DNA of 49,393 nucleotides from Paludibacter propionicigenes (GCA_020721325.1 DYNA01000011.1:1-49393); one strand, 5' to 3'; shown: positions 1-8,290, counted from the stretch's first letter. Notes: generated from the letters alone by a model not told the origin. Numbers and translations: made by a program.

Positions 1-10
1 TTTATATTAA

Positions 11-1486
11 TTTTGGTTTTATTTAATTTTTATCATACTTTTTGAATCACCATCCTTTTATTCAAACTCTAACAATTATTCGAATAGAGATATATTTTCA
101 AATGGAACTACTCAACAAAATTTGGTCAATACACAGTATGATAATACATTGCTAAGATTTTTAGAGTACAATACGCAATCTTTTTCACTTGGATACAAAC
201 ATACTTTTAAAGATAAAAAATCCGTCTTAAATTACGATGCCTACTATTCAATAAGAGACGAAGACAAAAGTATTGAACCTGAGTATATTAATACTACATC
301 AAATTTGATTACGTACTTAAAATATAGAATAAAAAACCTGAATGTAACCGATAATTACAACAGCGAATTGAAACTGGAAATTCCCTTTTCAGAAGAAGGA
401 ATGTTTGAAACAGGATTAAATACTAAATATACTGCTTATAGTAACTCACTAAGCGGTAGTACTTTTGTATTTTCGACCGAAGAATGGAAAGATAGTTTAG
501 CCATTAAGAACTCATATTTTTATTCAGAACTAATCAATGGTGGCTTTGCGTTACTAAAATTGAAAAAAAATAAATTAAGCGGGCAAGTAGGAGTGCGTGT
601 TGAAAACACAAACAATGTTGGCAAATTAGATACTGAATCCGATAAATTTAAACAAAACTACTTTAGCTTTTTTCCAAGTTTACATTTGATGTTGGAATTG
701 AATGAAAATAATTTCATAAACGCAAGTTATAGCAGACGAATACAACGCCCCAGAGCATCAGATACAAGCCCATTCATTCTATTTTCCGAAAACTTATTCG
801 AAGCCACAACTGGTAATCCCGATTTAGTTCCTTCCTTTGTTAATTCGTTCGATTTGTCTTCAATGCACCAATTTGAAAAATATTCAATCAGTTCTTTGGT
901 TTCTTTTACAAATAGCAAAAATGTAACAATTCTTCTTCCAATAGCTTTAACAGATTCAACAATACTTCTAAAGCCCTTAAACATGAGCACTTCCAGAGCT
1001 GTTTATATTGATGTAAATTATACGCATGATATTAAAGAATGGTGGAATATTTCGCTGAATCTGAATGCTCAACTCAACCGTTTTGAAATGAACTACAATG
1101 GTACATTAAACTCAGATGTAAATTCAAATTTTGGTGTTACGCTTAGGAATCGTTTCCAGTTTAAAAAAGATTTTTCGTTAAATACAGATATGACTTACTT
1201 TAGCGCAACGAAATTTACAATCAGTGAGTCAATGAATGAGCTTTATTTTATCTCTTTGGGCATGGAAAAAAACATAAACAAGAAATGGATAATATCATTA
1301 AAAATTAATGACATTTTAAACCAAGAAATAGTTATAAATTCGTGGAGTAGTGAATATTACAAAACAAATACGATGCAAAGAAACCAAAGAGCAATTTATG
1401 CAGGCGTAATGTACAAAATAGGAAAATCATTTAGAAGCAAATCCGGCGAACGCTTCGACAACAGAGGAATTGATTTGAATTATTAG
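11..1486 (+). CDS. TonB-dependent receptor, C-terminal barrel fragment (5'-truncated)
   Basis: This is the outer-membrane beta-barrel part of a TonB-dependent receptor of the 'outer membrane beta-barrel family' (OMP_b-brl_3 type). The translation is rich in alternating aromatic and polar strands. It carries the family-like segment SYSRRIQRPRASDTSPFI followed by ATTGNPDLVPSFVNSFDLS, and ends with a typical last strand (YAGVMYKIGKSF). No signal peptide, carboxypeptidase-like domain or plug is present, so roughly the first half of a normal 750-800 residue receptor is missing. The first internal start is a TTG at 122, but barrel-like sequence (NNYSNRDIFSNGTTQQN) continues in frame upstream of it to about position 60. 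The frame is closed by TAA at 8-10. The break may be a genuine 5' deletion or frameshift, or an assembly edge. The substrate cannot be told from this part. Confidence 0.8.
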   Translation, partial: FWFYLIFIILFESPSFYSNSNNYSNRDIFSNGTTQQNLVNTQYDNTLLRFLEYNTQSFSLGYKHTFKDKKSVLNYDAYYSIRDEDKSIEPEYINTTSNLITYLKYRIKNLNVTDNYNSELKLEIPFSEEGMFETGLNTKYTAYSNSLSGSTFVFSTEEWKDSLAIKNSYFYSELINGGFALLKLKKNKLSGQVGVRVENTNNVGKLDTESDKFKQNYFSFFPSLHLMLELNENNFINASYSRRIQRPRASDTSPFILFSENLFEATTGNPDLVPSFVNSFDLSSMHQFEKYSISSLVSFTNSKNVTILLPIALTDSTILLKPLNMSTSRAVYIDVNYTHDIKEWWNISLNLNAQLNRFEMNYNGTLNSDVNSNFGVTLRNRFQFKKDFSLNTDMTYFSATKFTISESMNELYFISLGMEKNINKKWIISLKINDILNQEIVINSWSSEYYKTNTMQRNQRAIYAGVMYKIGKSFRSKSGERFDNRGIDLNY

Positions 1487-1517
1487 GTAAAATATTTATT
1501 GGTTAAATATGCTTTTA

Positions 1518-1844
1518 ATGCAAAATTTCCCCCACTACCGCCAGCTCTGGTGCCATGGATTGCGGACCAACCTGTCCAGCGTATGGTTACCAAGCACTAT
1601 GGCAAAAGTTACAAGCCTTGCAAAAACTGCGTGCCGGAAGCCGCATAACACGTGAGGGCGTTTCGCTGCCAGCGCATTTCTGAAAGCGGCAGAGAATGTA
1701 GGTTTGCGTACTATGGGTGTGCGTATTGGTTTTGAGCAACTCACAAAGGAAGCCCCGCTGCCTTGCATAGTGCATTGGAAACAGAACCATTTTGTGGTGC
1801 GCCAAAGTACAGCACAAGTGCAATACCTGAAAATTTATTTTTAG
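1518..1844 (+). pseudogene. Frameshifted remnant of C39-peptidase ABC exporter (N-terminus)
   Basis: Three-frame reading of the + strand recovers pieces of a peptidase C39 domain in the right order. They are MQNFPHYRQ from an ATG at 1518, then AMDCGPTC (the catalytic Cys region), RMVTKHYGKSY, QKLRAGSRITREGVSL, AAENVGLRTMGVRIGFEQL, and PCIVHWKQNHFVV (the catalytic His region). The pieces lie in different frames, so at least three or four indels have destroyed the gene. Similarity stops after HFVV near 1799, so the membrane and ATPase domains of the bacteriocin/RiPP exporter are gone. The block is clearly more GC-rich than its surroundings. An HlyD-type adaptor scrap in the same orientation lies at 6861-7061 and is probably the other end of the same lost export operon. 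Confidence 0.8.
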
Positions 1845-1871
1845 AGTTTTTTGAAGAGCTATTTTCGGGGA

Positions 1872-1924
1872 GCGAATAAAGTACGTATAAAGTACGTATA
1901 AAGTACGAATAAAGGTCGAACAAG
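1872..1924 (+). repeat. 11-bp CGAATAAAG-type tandem repeat, copy 1
   Basis: Four to five units of about 11 bp, alternating CGAATAAAG and CGTATAAAG with a variable dinucleotide between them. The same arrangement (CGAATAAAG, CGTATAAGG, CGAATAAAG, CGAATAAAG) recurs at 27179-27230 and 31821-31870 in the same orientation. It is seen directly in the sequence; its function is unknown. Confidence 0.75.
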
Positions 1925-2256
1925 GTATAATGAAAGGATATATAATAAACATAAATACATGCTAATAAACCACTTAACTCGGTGTTTGTATTTATTTTTG
2001 AAAGAAAAATAGCTAAAAAAAGATAGAATTAGGTGTTTTGCTAAAAAAAATAATTCGGTATTTTATAATAGAAAACGCTTTTTTCAAAGCGACTATTTGG
2101 TTTTATTCTAAATAACAAAAACATGTTGTATAACATATCAAGGGGGGGGTAAAATTCAAAATATTATTTAGATATTTGTCGGCAGAAAAAAACACTTTTG
2201 CGCACCGTTTTTTTTCTAAATAAACATAATTTATAAATTTTTAAAATTGATTAAAA
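1925..2256. other. Intergenic region with G8 tract and small hairpins
   Basis: No coding sequence is visible. It contains a small inverted repeat ATGTT-GTAT-AACAT near 2123-2136, directly followed by a run of eight G residues (2142-2149). A CGCTTT...AAAGCG hairpin lies near 2086-2101. The G8 run is striking in DNA this AT-rich and sits about 110 bp before the lipoprotein start at 2257. A clear TAnnTTTG promoter was not found here. Confidence 0.5.
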
Positions 2257-3348
2257 ATGAAAGATTTAATGAAAGTAGTAGGTTTGTTGCTCTTATTAAG
2301 TTTATTTTTGTACGCTTGCGACAAAGAGAATGCCATAGAACAAGTTGATAATAACCTTAAAATTCAAAAAGAAGATGGTTTGTCTGATGTAAAATTAGAA
2401 AATGGAATGCTTATTTTTCAAAATCAAGAACATTTTGATAAAGTAAAACTTGAAATTGAAGCAATGTCGGAATCTCAATTAATAGATTGGGAAAAATCAT
2501 TGGATTTTACATCTATGTATCGTCTTTATTCCAATATTAAAAAATCAGAAGCCAATTTAGTAGATTATTACGAAACTTTGTCAGAAACTGAAATTGAAGA
2601 ATTTCAATTGAAAGGGGAATTCGATAAAAGATCAGAAATGACAGAGAAATATTTGAAATCCGGATTCTTGAAAGTTTATAATGAAGGGACAGAATCTGAA
2701 TTTATTGATATAGCTTGTTTTGCTAAAATTCTTGACAAAGTATTAAATGAGAAAGGATTAGTTAAAGTAGGTAATGAAATTCACCAATATTCTGAAGAAT
2801 ATTTTAAAGTGATTAAAAATGGAAATTTTGATGAAATAAAAAAAATCGATAAGATTAAAATAAGCTCAGAAAATATATTTGTAACTAAACCGTTTGTTAA
2901 TAATACCATTAAACTTGACCCTGATAAAAGTTGGAGCGATGAAAATCATACTAATAAAGATAAGATGATTGAAGCGGGAGTCCGTTTTATGCAATTTTAT
3001 ACTAATAGTGATAGTACAATATTTAGAACTTACTTTTGGGTGGATATTCAACTTTTTGAACACAGATGGTTTAAATGGCGACTAACAGATGGGACTGCAT
3101 ATTTGAGAGGCTATTACAAATATAATGAAGGTAATGGCGAAATAACATCGTATGAAGACCATAATCTCTATGGTAATAGCACTTATAGATATACTTATAT
3201 TGACAAAACAACTTCTGTGAGCAGTTTTTCTCAAGCTTTAGAAGTTACTTATGTAAATTTACGATACGAAAGGATTGGTGGTGATAGTGGTATAAAATTG
3301 TATTTGAATTATTTAGATAGTTTTGCTCCAACCGGAAGATTATTTTAA
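2257..3348 (+). CDS. Hypothetical lipoprotein (possibly DUF4848-like)
   Basis: A 363-residue secreted lipoprotein. The N-terminus MKDLMKVVGLLLLLSLFLYAC is a hydrophobic signal ending in a lipobox-type Cys at residue 21, so the mature protein should be anchored to the outer or inner membrane. Residues 45-180 contain an acidic, helix-rich region with 'LENGMLIFQNQEHFDKV' and 'LIDWEKSLDFTSMYRLY'. This resembles the Bacteroidota lipoprotein family DUF4848, but I am not certain of that. The C-terminal half is beta-rich and aromatic (RWFKWRLTDGTAYLRGYY) and could be a folded ligand-binding or adhesion domain. No catalytic motif is visible. It lies in an insert between the two fragments of a lost exporter operon and is followed at 80 bp by the DUF4249 gene in the same direction. 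Confidence 0.7.
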   Translation: MKDLMKVVGLLLLLSLFLYACDKENAIEQVDNNLKIQKEDGLSDVKLENGMLIFQNQEHFDKVKLEIEAMSESQLIDWEKSLDFTSMYRLYSNIKKSEANLVDYYETLSETEIEEFQLKGEFDKRSEMTEKYLKSGFLKVYNEGTESEFIDIACFAKILDKVLNEKGLVKVGNEIHQYSEEYFKVIKNGNFDEIKKIDKIKISSENIFVTKPFVNNTIKLDPDKSWSDENHTNKDKMIEAGVRFMQFYTNSDSTIFRTYFWVDIQLFEHRWFKWRLTDGTAYLRGYYKYNEGNGEITSYEDHNLYGNSTYRYTYIDKTTSVSSFSQALEVTYVNLRYERIGGDSGIKLYLNYLDSFAPTGRLF

Positions 3349-3428
3349 ATAAATAGAATTTACTTTTTTATGTTGCCAAATGTATTTTCATTTGGCAGCA
3401 TATTTAATTAATTTTTTTAACTCAAAAC

Positions 3429-4397
3429 ATGAAAAAATACATTTATTTAATTTCTGTTCTTTTTACACTTTCTTGTACTACTGAAATACCTTTTCCCAAA
3501 TATGAAGGTGAAAATAAATTAGTTATAGGATGTTTATTTACAATAGATAGCGTATTTAGTGTGCATGTACATCACACACAAGCTATTTTTGACACCAGCG
3601 AAAATTATGTAAATAATGCTAACGTAGAACTATGGAGCAATGGTTATTTTATTGAAAAACTGCAACAAGTAGGAAACGGTCATTATAAAAGTATAACAGA
3701 AAAAGCAGTTTCATTTAAGCCTTACACATTGAAAGTCTCAGCAAATGGGTTTTCAAGTATTGAAGCTACAGACAGTATTCCTCAAAAACAAACAATTCTA
3801 TCAAAAGAAATTAATTATTTAGTAGGTTTCGATAATGAAAGGGGGGATTATTACAGTACTATTGATTTTTCATTTACTAATAATGCAAGCAAAAATTGTT
3901 ATTTTGAGAACTATATAAATAGTATAGGTTATGGTTATATGGGAGGGCATTATAACGATGATGGTGTGTGGGTTTATACCGATTCTGTTTTTGTAAGTGA
4001 AATTCTAACGTATATTGATAGTGATAATGTATCGATACAAGTTAAAGAGGATTTTTTTTTTAGTGGAACTATAAACTTAGTATATAGTAATGAATTAATG
4101 CCATCTGAAAAGGAGACTATTAAATTAAAGTTTTTCAAAGGCGGTTTTTCATATTTAGTTTTATACCACAATAGTTTGAGTGAAAACACTTACAAATACA
4201 AGCTTTCTTTAAAAAAGCACCTATTGGGACAGGGAAAATACGAGCCAAACACAATAACTGAGATTGCTACTCTTTTTTCAAGAAACGAAGCTGCCGAGGT
4301 ATTTACAAACATAAAAAATGGTTATGGCATTTTTGGTGGCTATGCCGTAGATACGGCTATGATTAAAGTTAAAGAGGGTGCTTTTGATACTTATTAA
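3429..4397 (+). CDS. DUF4249 lipoprotein, partner of the adjacent TonB receptor
   Basis: A 322-residue lipoprotein with signal MKKYIYLISVLFTLSC (lipobox Cys16). The layout fits DUF4249: 'NKLVIGCLFTIDSVFSVHVHHTQAIFD' at the start of the mature protein, an Ig-like region with 'VNNANVELWSNGYFI' and 'YTLKVSANGFSSIEATDSIP', and the near-terminal motif NGYGIFGGYAVDT. DUF4249 proteins are typically encoded next to TonB-dependent receptors and probably act at the cell surface as the SusD-like partner; the ligand is unknown. The gene is followed by the receptor at 4476 after 78 bp and shares its direction. A paralogous pair with the same gene order is found on the minus strand at 30900-27415. Confidence 0.85.
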   Translation: MKKYIYLISVLFTLSCTTEIPFPKYEGENKLVIGCLFTIDSVFSVHVHHTQAIFDTSENYVNNANVELWSNGYFIEKLQQVGNGHYKSITEKAVSFKPYTLKVSANGFSSIEATDSIPQKQTILSKEINYLVGFDNERGDYYSTIDFSFTNNASKNCYFENYINSIGYGYMGGHYNDDGVWVYTDSVFVSEILTYIDSDNVSIQVKEDFFFSGTINLVYSNELMPSEKETIKLKFFKGGFSYLVLYHNSLSENTYKYKLSLKKHLLGQGKYEPNTITEIATLFSRNEAAEVFTNIKNGYGIFGGYAVDTAMIKVKEGAFDTY

Positions 4398-4475
4398 GAT
4401 ATTCTTCATGATATTAAACGCTGCTTTTATTGGCTACTCAAAGTAAATTTAAAAAATCACTTCAAAATTTTTCCA

Positions 4476-6860
4476 TTGAAAAAAATCATTATTCCCATAT
4501 TGTTGTTCTTTATTTTGAATAACAGCTTTGCGCAAAAAATCACCATTAGCGGATACATTAAAGATTCCAATACCGGCGAGCGTCTTATAGGCGTTACTGT
4601 TTATGACTTAGATACAAAACAAGGCACTGTTACAAATAATTTTGGTTTTTACAGTTTACAATACAATCAAAATGACAGTGTGAACCTTAAAATCTCTTCG
4701 ATTGGCTATGGAAGTGTATTTTTTAGAGAACGACTCAATAAAAGTATTCTAAAAAATTTTCAACTAAAAGGTGGATATGAGCTAAATGAAGTGGCAATTA
4801 GCGCAGAATCGCTCTCTACCAGCGACTTCAACATCGTAAGACTTCCTATAAAACAGATTGAAAACTTACCTTCGCTTACCGGAGAAAAAGATATTTTGAA
4901 AGCCTATACACTTTTACCCGGAGTTCAATCGGGTAATGAAGGAAGTAGCGAGTTGTATGTAAGAGGCGGTAGTCCCGACCAGAATTTAGTGTTATTAGAT
5001 GATGTTCCCGTATATTATTTGAACCATTTGGGTGGTTTTCTTTCAATTTTCGATGAAAATGCCATTAATACCATGAGCCTTATAAAAGGTGGTTTCCCCG
5101 CACGTTACGGAGGTCGTTTATCTTCGGTAGTTGATATTAGATTAAAAGAAGGCAATTCTAATAAATTTGGTGGTGAATTGAGTGTAGGTTTAATATCCTC
5201 TCGTATAAGTTTAGAAGGACCACTTTCTAATAAAAAAACGACCTATATTTTTTCTGCCCGAAGATGTAATATTGATTATATTTCGCGATTACTTTTTTTA
5301 ATCGACCCCTACGATGTGTCAGCAGGATATACTTTTTATGACATTAATGCAAAAATAACACACCGTTTTAGTGAAAATAGCCAATTAAGTGCCCTCATTT
5401 ATCAGGGAAGAGATAAATTATTTATAAATGTGGCTGACGATGGTAGTGATTATAACAACAATCAAGAAGGTGGTTATGAGTTTTGGAATAAAAACAAAAA
5501 TACATGGGGAAATTTACTTTCTTCATTGCAATGGAATTACAAAATAAACAACAAGCTGTTTGTAAATACTACATTAGCTTACACTCACTTCAACTATTAC
5601 TCAAAAATTGGTATGCAAGAAGATTTTGAAGGTGAAACTTTAAATGAATCGAATTATGAAAACTTCTCATCAGTTAATGACCTAATTATAAAAACAGACT
5701 TCGATTATTTTATTAATTCAAACAATAAACTTAAATTTGGATTAAAAACGATATCGCATCATTTCGAACCGGGTAGTTCTAAGTATTATATTAAAACAGA
5801 AGAATATTCTAATGACACTACTTATGGCAATAATGACTTTAGAGCTATAGAATATGGGGCTTACGCCGAAAACAATTTAAAACTGGGCAATCATTTCAAT
5901 GCGAATTTGGGTTTACATTTTGCGGCATATTCATTTAGCAATCAGTTTGATTTTTCTTTTCAGCCGCGTATTAATATTGATATCCAAATAAACCCTAATA
6001 ATAAACTGAACCTGTCTTATGCCCAAATGGCTCAATATATTCATTTGCTTTCAAGTTCAGGCGCGGGTGTTCCTACCAGTTTATGGGTTCCTTCTAATGA
6101 TAAAGCACCCAATGAAAATTCCTTACAATATGCTTTTGGCTATTCTCATTTCTTTAAAGGTGAAAAAATAAAATTTACAATTGAAGCTTTCTACAAAGAA
6201 TTGGATAATTTAATTGAAATTAAAAACGAAACGAACTTTTTTACCTCAGAAGGAAATTGGGACGATAAAATTGAAACAGAAGGTATTGGCCAGGTTTATG
6301 GCGCAGAATTTCTATTACAAAAGACTTCAGGTAACTTAACTGGCTGGATAGCTTATACTTGGTCAAAAAACACACGACAATTTGATAATATAAACTCGGG
6401 AAAAGCTTATTTCTTTAATTACGACAGAAGGCATGATATTTCAATAGTTGGTAATTATAAATTGAGAAAAAACATTAATCTTTCAGCAACATGGGTTTTT
6501 ACAACAGGAAATCCAATTACCTTAGGTACTCAAAAATTTGACGCTTATGAAGTAATTCGTCAGGAGCCTTCTTCATCTGAATTTAGCCATACCCTGAACG
6601 AGGGATTCAGTGATGCCTATATTTATACCGAAAAAAATAACTACCGTATGCGAGCATTCCACAAATTAGATTTTGCAATTAATTTTGAAAAAAAAGTTAA
6701 AAAAGGTGTAAGAACATGGAGTTTTGGTGTTTATAATGCTTATTGCAGAATGAATAGTTATTACGTTTATCTTGAAAAAAATTATAGTGGCGAATATTCT
6801 TTTAAAAGCTTTACTTTATTTCCAATAATTCCATCTTTTAGTTACAGTTTAAAGTTTTAA
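4476..6860 (+). CDS. TonB-dependent receptor with carboxypeptidase-like N-domain (DUF4249-associated)
   Basis: A complete 794-residue outer-membrane receptor. Residues 1-19 are a signal peptide ending ...NNSFAQ. Residues 22-105 form a carboxypeptidase-D regulatory-like domain (ITISGYIKDSNTGERLIGVTV). Residues about 118-225 are the plug, with GEKDILKAYTLLPGVQSG, ELYVRGGSPDQNLVLLDDVP and GGFPARYGGRLSSVVDIR. The remainder is the 22-strand barrel, ending SFSYSLKF. It imports an unidentified substrate using TonB/ExbBD energy. The start is a TTG at 4476: there is no in-frame ATG between the upstream gene's stop and this codon, and MKKIIIPILLFF makes a good signal start. The stop codon abuts an HlyD-like scrap in the same frame. 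It is paralogous to the receptor at 27415-29718. Confidence 0.9.
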   Translation: MKKIIIPILLFFILNNSFAQKITISGYIKDSNTGERLIGVTVYDLDTKQGTVTNNFGFYSLQYNQNDSVNLKISSIGYGSVFFRERLNKSILKNFQLKGGYELNEVAISAESLSTSDFNIVRLPIKQIENLPSLTGEKDILKAYTLLPGVQSGNEGSSELYVRGGSPDQNLVLLDDVPVYYLNHLGGFLSIFDENAINTMSLIKGGFPARYGGRLSSVVDIRLKEGNSNKFGGELSVGLISSRISLEGPLSNKKTTYIFSARRCNIDYISRLLFLIDPYDVSAGYTFYDINAKITHRFSENSQLSALIYQGRDKLFINVADDGSDYNNNQEGGYEFWNKNKNTWGNLLSSLQWNYKINNKLFVNTTLAYTHFNYYSKIGMQEDFEGETLNESNYENFSSVNDLIIKTDFDYFINSNNKLKFGLKTISHHFEPGSSKYYIKTEEYSNDTTYGNNDFRAIEYGAYAENNLKLGNHFNANLGLHFAAYSFSNQFDFSFQPRINIDIQINPNNKLNLSYAQMAQYIHLLSSSGAGVPTSLWVPSNDKAPNENSLQYAFGYSHFFKGEKIKFTIEAFYKELDNLIEIKNETNFFTSEGNWDDKIETEGIGQVYGAEFLLQKTSGNLTGWIAYTWSKNTRQFDNINSGKAYFFNYDRRHDISIVGNYKLRKNINLSATWVFTTGNPITLGTQKFDAYEVIRQEPSSSEFSHTLNEGFSDAYIYTEKNNYRMRAFHKLDFAINFEKKVKKGVRTWSFGVYNAYCRMNSYYVYLEKNYSGEYSFKSFTLFPIIPSFSYSLKF

Positions 6861-7061
6861 TTGCGAGATAATCACATACAAATAAAAGTTGAAAATTATA
6901 CGGTTTTAATCAACTTAAATCATTCGTTGCAAACCAATTACAAGCTCAAAATTCCGTTCAAACAAAATATGCTGGCTTCTGCCGAAATTATAACCGAAGA
7001 CTTACCTCTTGTTGCACGTTTTTTTAACCCTATCAAAAGCCTTTTCTTAAACAAGCAATAG
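6861..7061 (+). pseudogene. C-terminal remnant of HlyD-family export adaptor
   Basis: This 66-codon open stretch begins immediately after the TAA of the TonB receptor, in the same frame. It reads VENYTVLINLNHSLQTNYK...IPFKQNMLASAEIITEDL...VARFFNPIKSLF. The 'TNYK', 'QNM..(A/T)AEIITEDL' and terminal 'R.FNPIKSLF' elements are those of the C-terminal beta-domain and tail of HlyD-like membrane-fusion proteins that partner C39-peptidase ABC exporters in Bacteroidota. There is no proper start, signal anchor or coiled-coil hairpin, so this is a decayed 3' end and not a functional gene. The corresponding exporter N-terminus lies at 1518-1844 on the same strand. Confidence 0.75.
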
Positions 7062-7140
7062 AAGATTGAGGGAGATTGAGGGAGATTGAAATGGATTGAA
7101 GGAGATTGAATTAGATTGAGAGAGATTAAAAGAGATTGAA
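7061..7140 (+). repeat. 10-bp tandem repeat (8 units, RGAGATTGAR-like)
   Basis: Eight consecutive 10-bp units, each containing (G/A)GATTGA (unit 7 has GATTAA). The first units are GAAGATTGAG, GGAGATTGAG and GGAGATTGAA. The array starts right after the HlyD remnant's stop and ends at the first promoter block of the toxin-antitoxin cassette array, so it marks the junction between the two regions. Confidence 0.9.
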
Positions 7141-7190
7141 AAATCTTTGCTTTTTTTTCGGGTAAAAATTCGTATTTTTGTAGAAAAAAT
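7141..7190 (+). promoter_or_regulatory. Repeated promoter block P1 (before higB-like gene)
   Basis: AATCTTTGC, a T-run, CGGGTAAAAATT, then TATTTTTG at 7173-7180, which matches the Bacteroidota -7 element TAnnTTTG, followed by TAGAAAAAA. Near-identical blocks recur at 7960, 8592, 10182, 11152 and 12118. Confidence 0.75.
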
Positions 7191-7273
7191 TAAATATATT
7201 TTTAACATTCAGCATAAAAAGTTTCTACATAATGAAACTTTTTATCATTTTTGTCGTTTATTAAAATATCTAT

Positions 7274-7600
7274 ATGAAAGAACGTTTTGAAGTTGTTTTT
7301 TTGGAAGAAGTAATTGAGTTTATTGAAAATTTGGATAGCAAAACAAGAAGCAAAATTCTTTATACCATTGATAAAGCTCGCTTTTTGAACGACCCCAAAT
7401 TATTTAAAAAACTAACCAATGAAATATGGGAATTTAGAACCAAATACAACGGAAACCAATATCGTATTTTTGCATTTTGGGATAAAATAGGCGACAAAGA
7501 AACTCTTGTGGTTTCTACTCACGCTATTATAAAAAAAACAAGTAAAGTTCCTGTAAATGAAATAAATAAAGCAGAAAAAAATAAGACTTCACTATTTTAA
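7274..7600 (+). CDS. HigB/RelE-type toxin (Gp49-like)
   Basis: A 108-residue protein of the phage-derived Gp49-like/HigB group of RelE/ParE-superfamily toxins, which normally cleave ribosome-bound mRNA. The features are 'VVFLEEVIEFIENLDSKTRSKILYTI' (helical N-terminal part) and then the core strands 'LTNEIWEFRTKYNGNQYRIFAFW', where the E-(I/L)-RxxY-GNQYRIF pattern is characteristic. A 'ETLVVSTHAIIKKTSKVP' strand with basic residues follows. Toxin-first order is typical for HigBA, and the antitoxin starts 24 bp downstream. Promoter block P1 lies about 100 bp upstream, so the pair should be one transcript. The length is normal and no defect is seen. Confidence 0.88.
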   Translation: MKERFEVVFLEEVIEFIENLDSKTRSKILYTIDKARFLNDPKLFKKLTNEIWEFRTKYNGNQYRIFAFWDKIGDKETLVVSTHAIIKKTSKVPVNEINKAEKNKTSLF

Positions 7601-7624
7601 TCAAAAATTAAATTAATAGTATTT

Positions 7625-7951
7625 ATGGCAACCGAAAAAATAAAACAAGCAACACTCAACCAATTGAAAGATAAATACATTGGTGAAGTTGGCACTCAGC
7701 AAAGAGATGAATATGAATTTAATTTGCAGCTCGATGTAATTGGCGAAATGATTAAAAAAGCCCGAAAAGAAAAAAAACTAACACAAGAAGAGTTAGGCAA
7801 ATTGATAAATGTTCAAAAAGCTCAAATCTCTCGTATCGAGAATAATACAAACAACATTAGTTTAGAAACCATTCTAAAAGTTTTCAAAGCCATGAATGTG
7901 AAAATAAAACTAAAAATGGAAATTGATGATAACGAATTGATTCTGGCTTAA
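7625..7951 (+). CDS. HigA-type antitoxin, Xre-family HTH
   Basis: A 108-residue partner of the upstream HigB-like toxin. Residues about 37-95 form an Xre/cro helix-turn-helix: IGEMIKKARKEKKLTQEELG, then KAQISRIENNTNNISLETIL. The N-terminal 35 residues, charged and helical, probably wrap the toxin. It should neutralise the toxin and repress the pair's promoter. Such antitoxins usually bind an operator overlapping the -7 region, but none is proven here. Confidence 0.9.
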   Translation: MATEKIKQATLNQLKDKYIGEVGTQQRDEYEFNLQLDVIGEMIKKARKEKKLTQEELGKLINVQKAQISRIENNTNNISLETILKVFKAMNVKIKLKMEIDDNELILA

Positions 7952-7959
7952 TCAATACA

Positions 7960-8009
7960 AAATCTTTCCTTTTTTTCGGGTAAAAATTAGTATTTTTGTA
8001 GAAAAAATT
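7960..8009 (+). promoter_or_regulatory. Repeated promoter block P2 (before parD-like gene)
   Basis: AATCTTTCC, T-run, CGGGTAAAAATTAG, TATTTTTG (7991-7998), TAGAAAAAA. It is almost identical to P1 and lies 25 bp upstream of the ATG at 8024. Confidence 0.75.
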
Positions 8010-8023
8010 TAACACATTCAACT

Positions 8024-8290
8024 ATGCAAGCAACATTGAATATTGAATTGAAAACACAAGACTTGTTGGCTCTGTTCAAACAATTAGAGCCAAGAGAGCG
8101 AATTTCCATTTTTAAAGAATTTTCAGATGAATGGCTTATGTATTTGGGCATTAGTAAAGTAGAACCATTTACTTTGGAACAATACAATCAAAAATTGCAG
8201 CAAGGCATTTCCGATTTCAGTCAAGGAAACACCTTAACACACAGCCAAATAAAAACAGAAATAGAAGCATGGAAAATGCAAAAGAAATAA
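8024..8290 (+). CDS. Antitoxin of ParDE-like pair
   Basis: An 88-residue, helix-rich acidic/basic protein starting MQATLNIELKTQDLLALFKQL. Its position, size and 22-bp overlap with the downstream ParE-like toxin identify it as the antitoxin. The first 25 residues look like an oligomerisation/DNA-binding segment and the tail (LTHSQIKTEIEAWKMQKK) like the toxin-wrapping helix. It has no recognisable Xre HTH. The opening MQ(A/T)TLN also begins a truncated ORF at 11222, suggesting a paralogous antitoxin start there. Its own -7 element is only about 30 bp upstream. Confidence 0.78.
   Translation: MQATLNIELKTQDLLALFKQLEPRERISIFKEFSDEWLMYLGISKVEPFTLEQYNQKLQQGISDFSQGNTLTHSQIKTEIEAWKMQKK

Noticed and set aside
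727-990. Minus-strand 87-codon frame inside the first receptor
   Set aside because: Shadow of the barrel coding sequence; the sense strand has clear receptor motifs.
1535-1952. Minus-strand open frames of 60-121 codons across the exporter remnant
   Set aside because: They are the reverse complement of recognisable C39-peptidase pieces and of the 11-bp repeats. They have no signal of their own.
7061-7140. Possible CRISPR array
   Set aside because: Units are 10 bp with no spacers; it is a simple tandem repeat.
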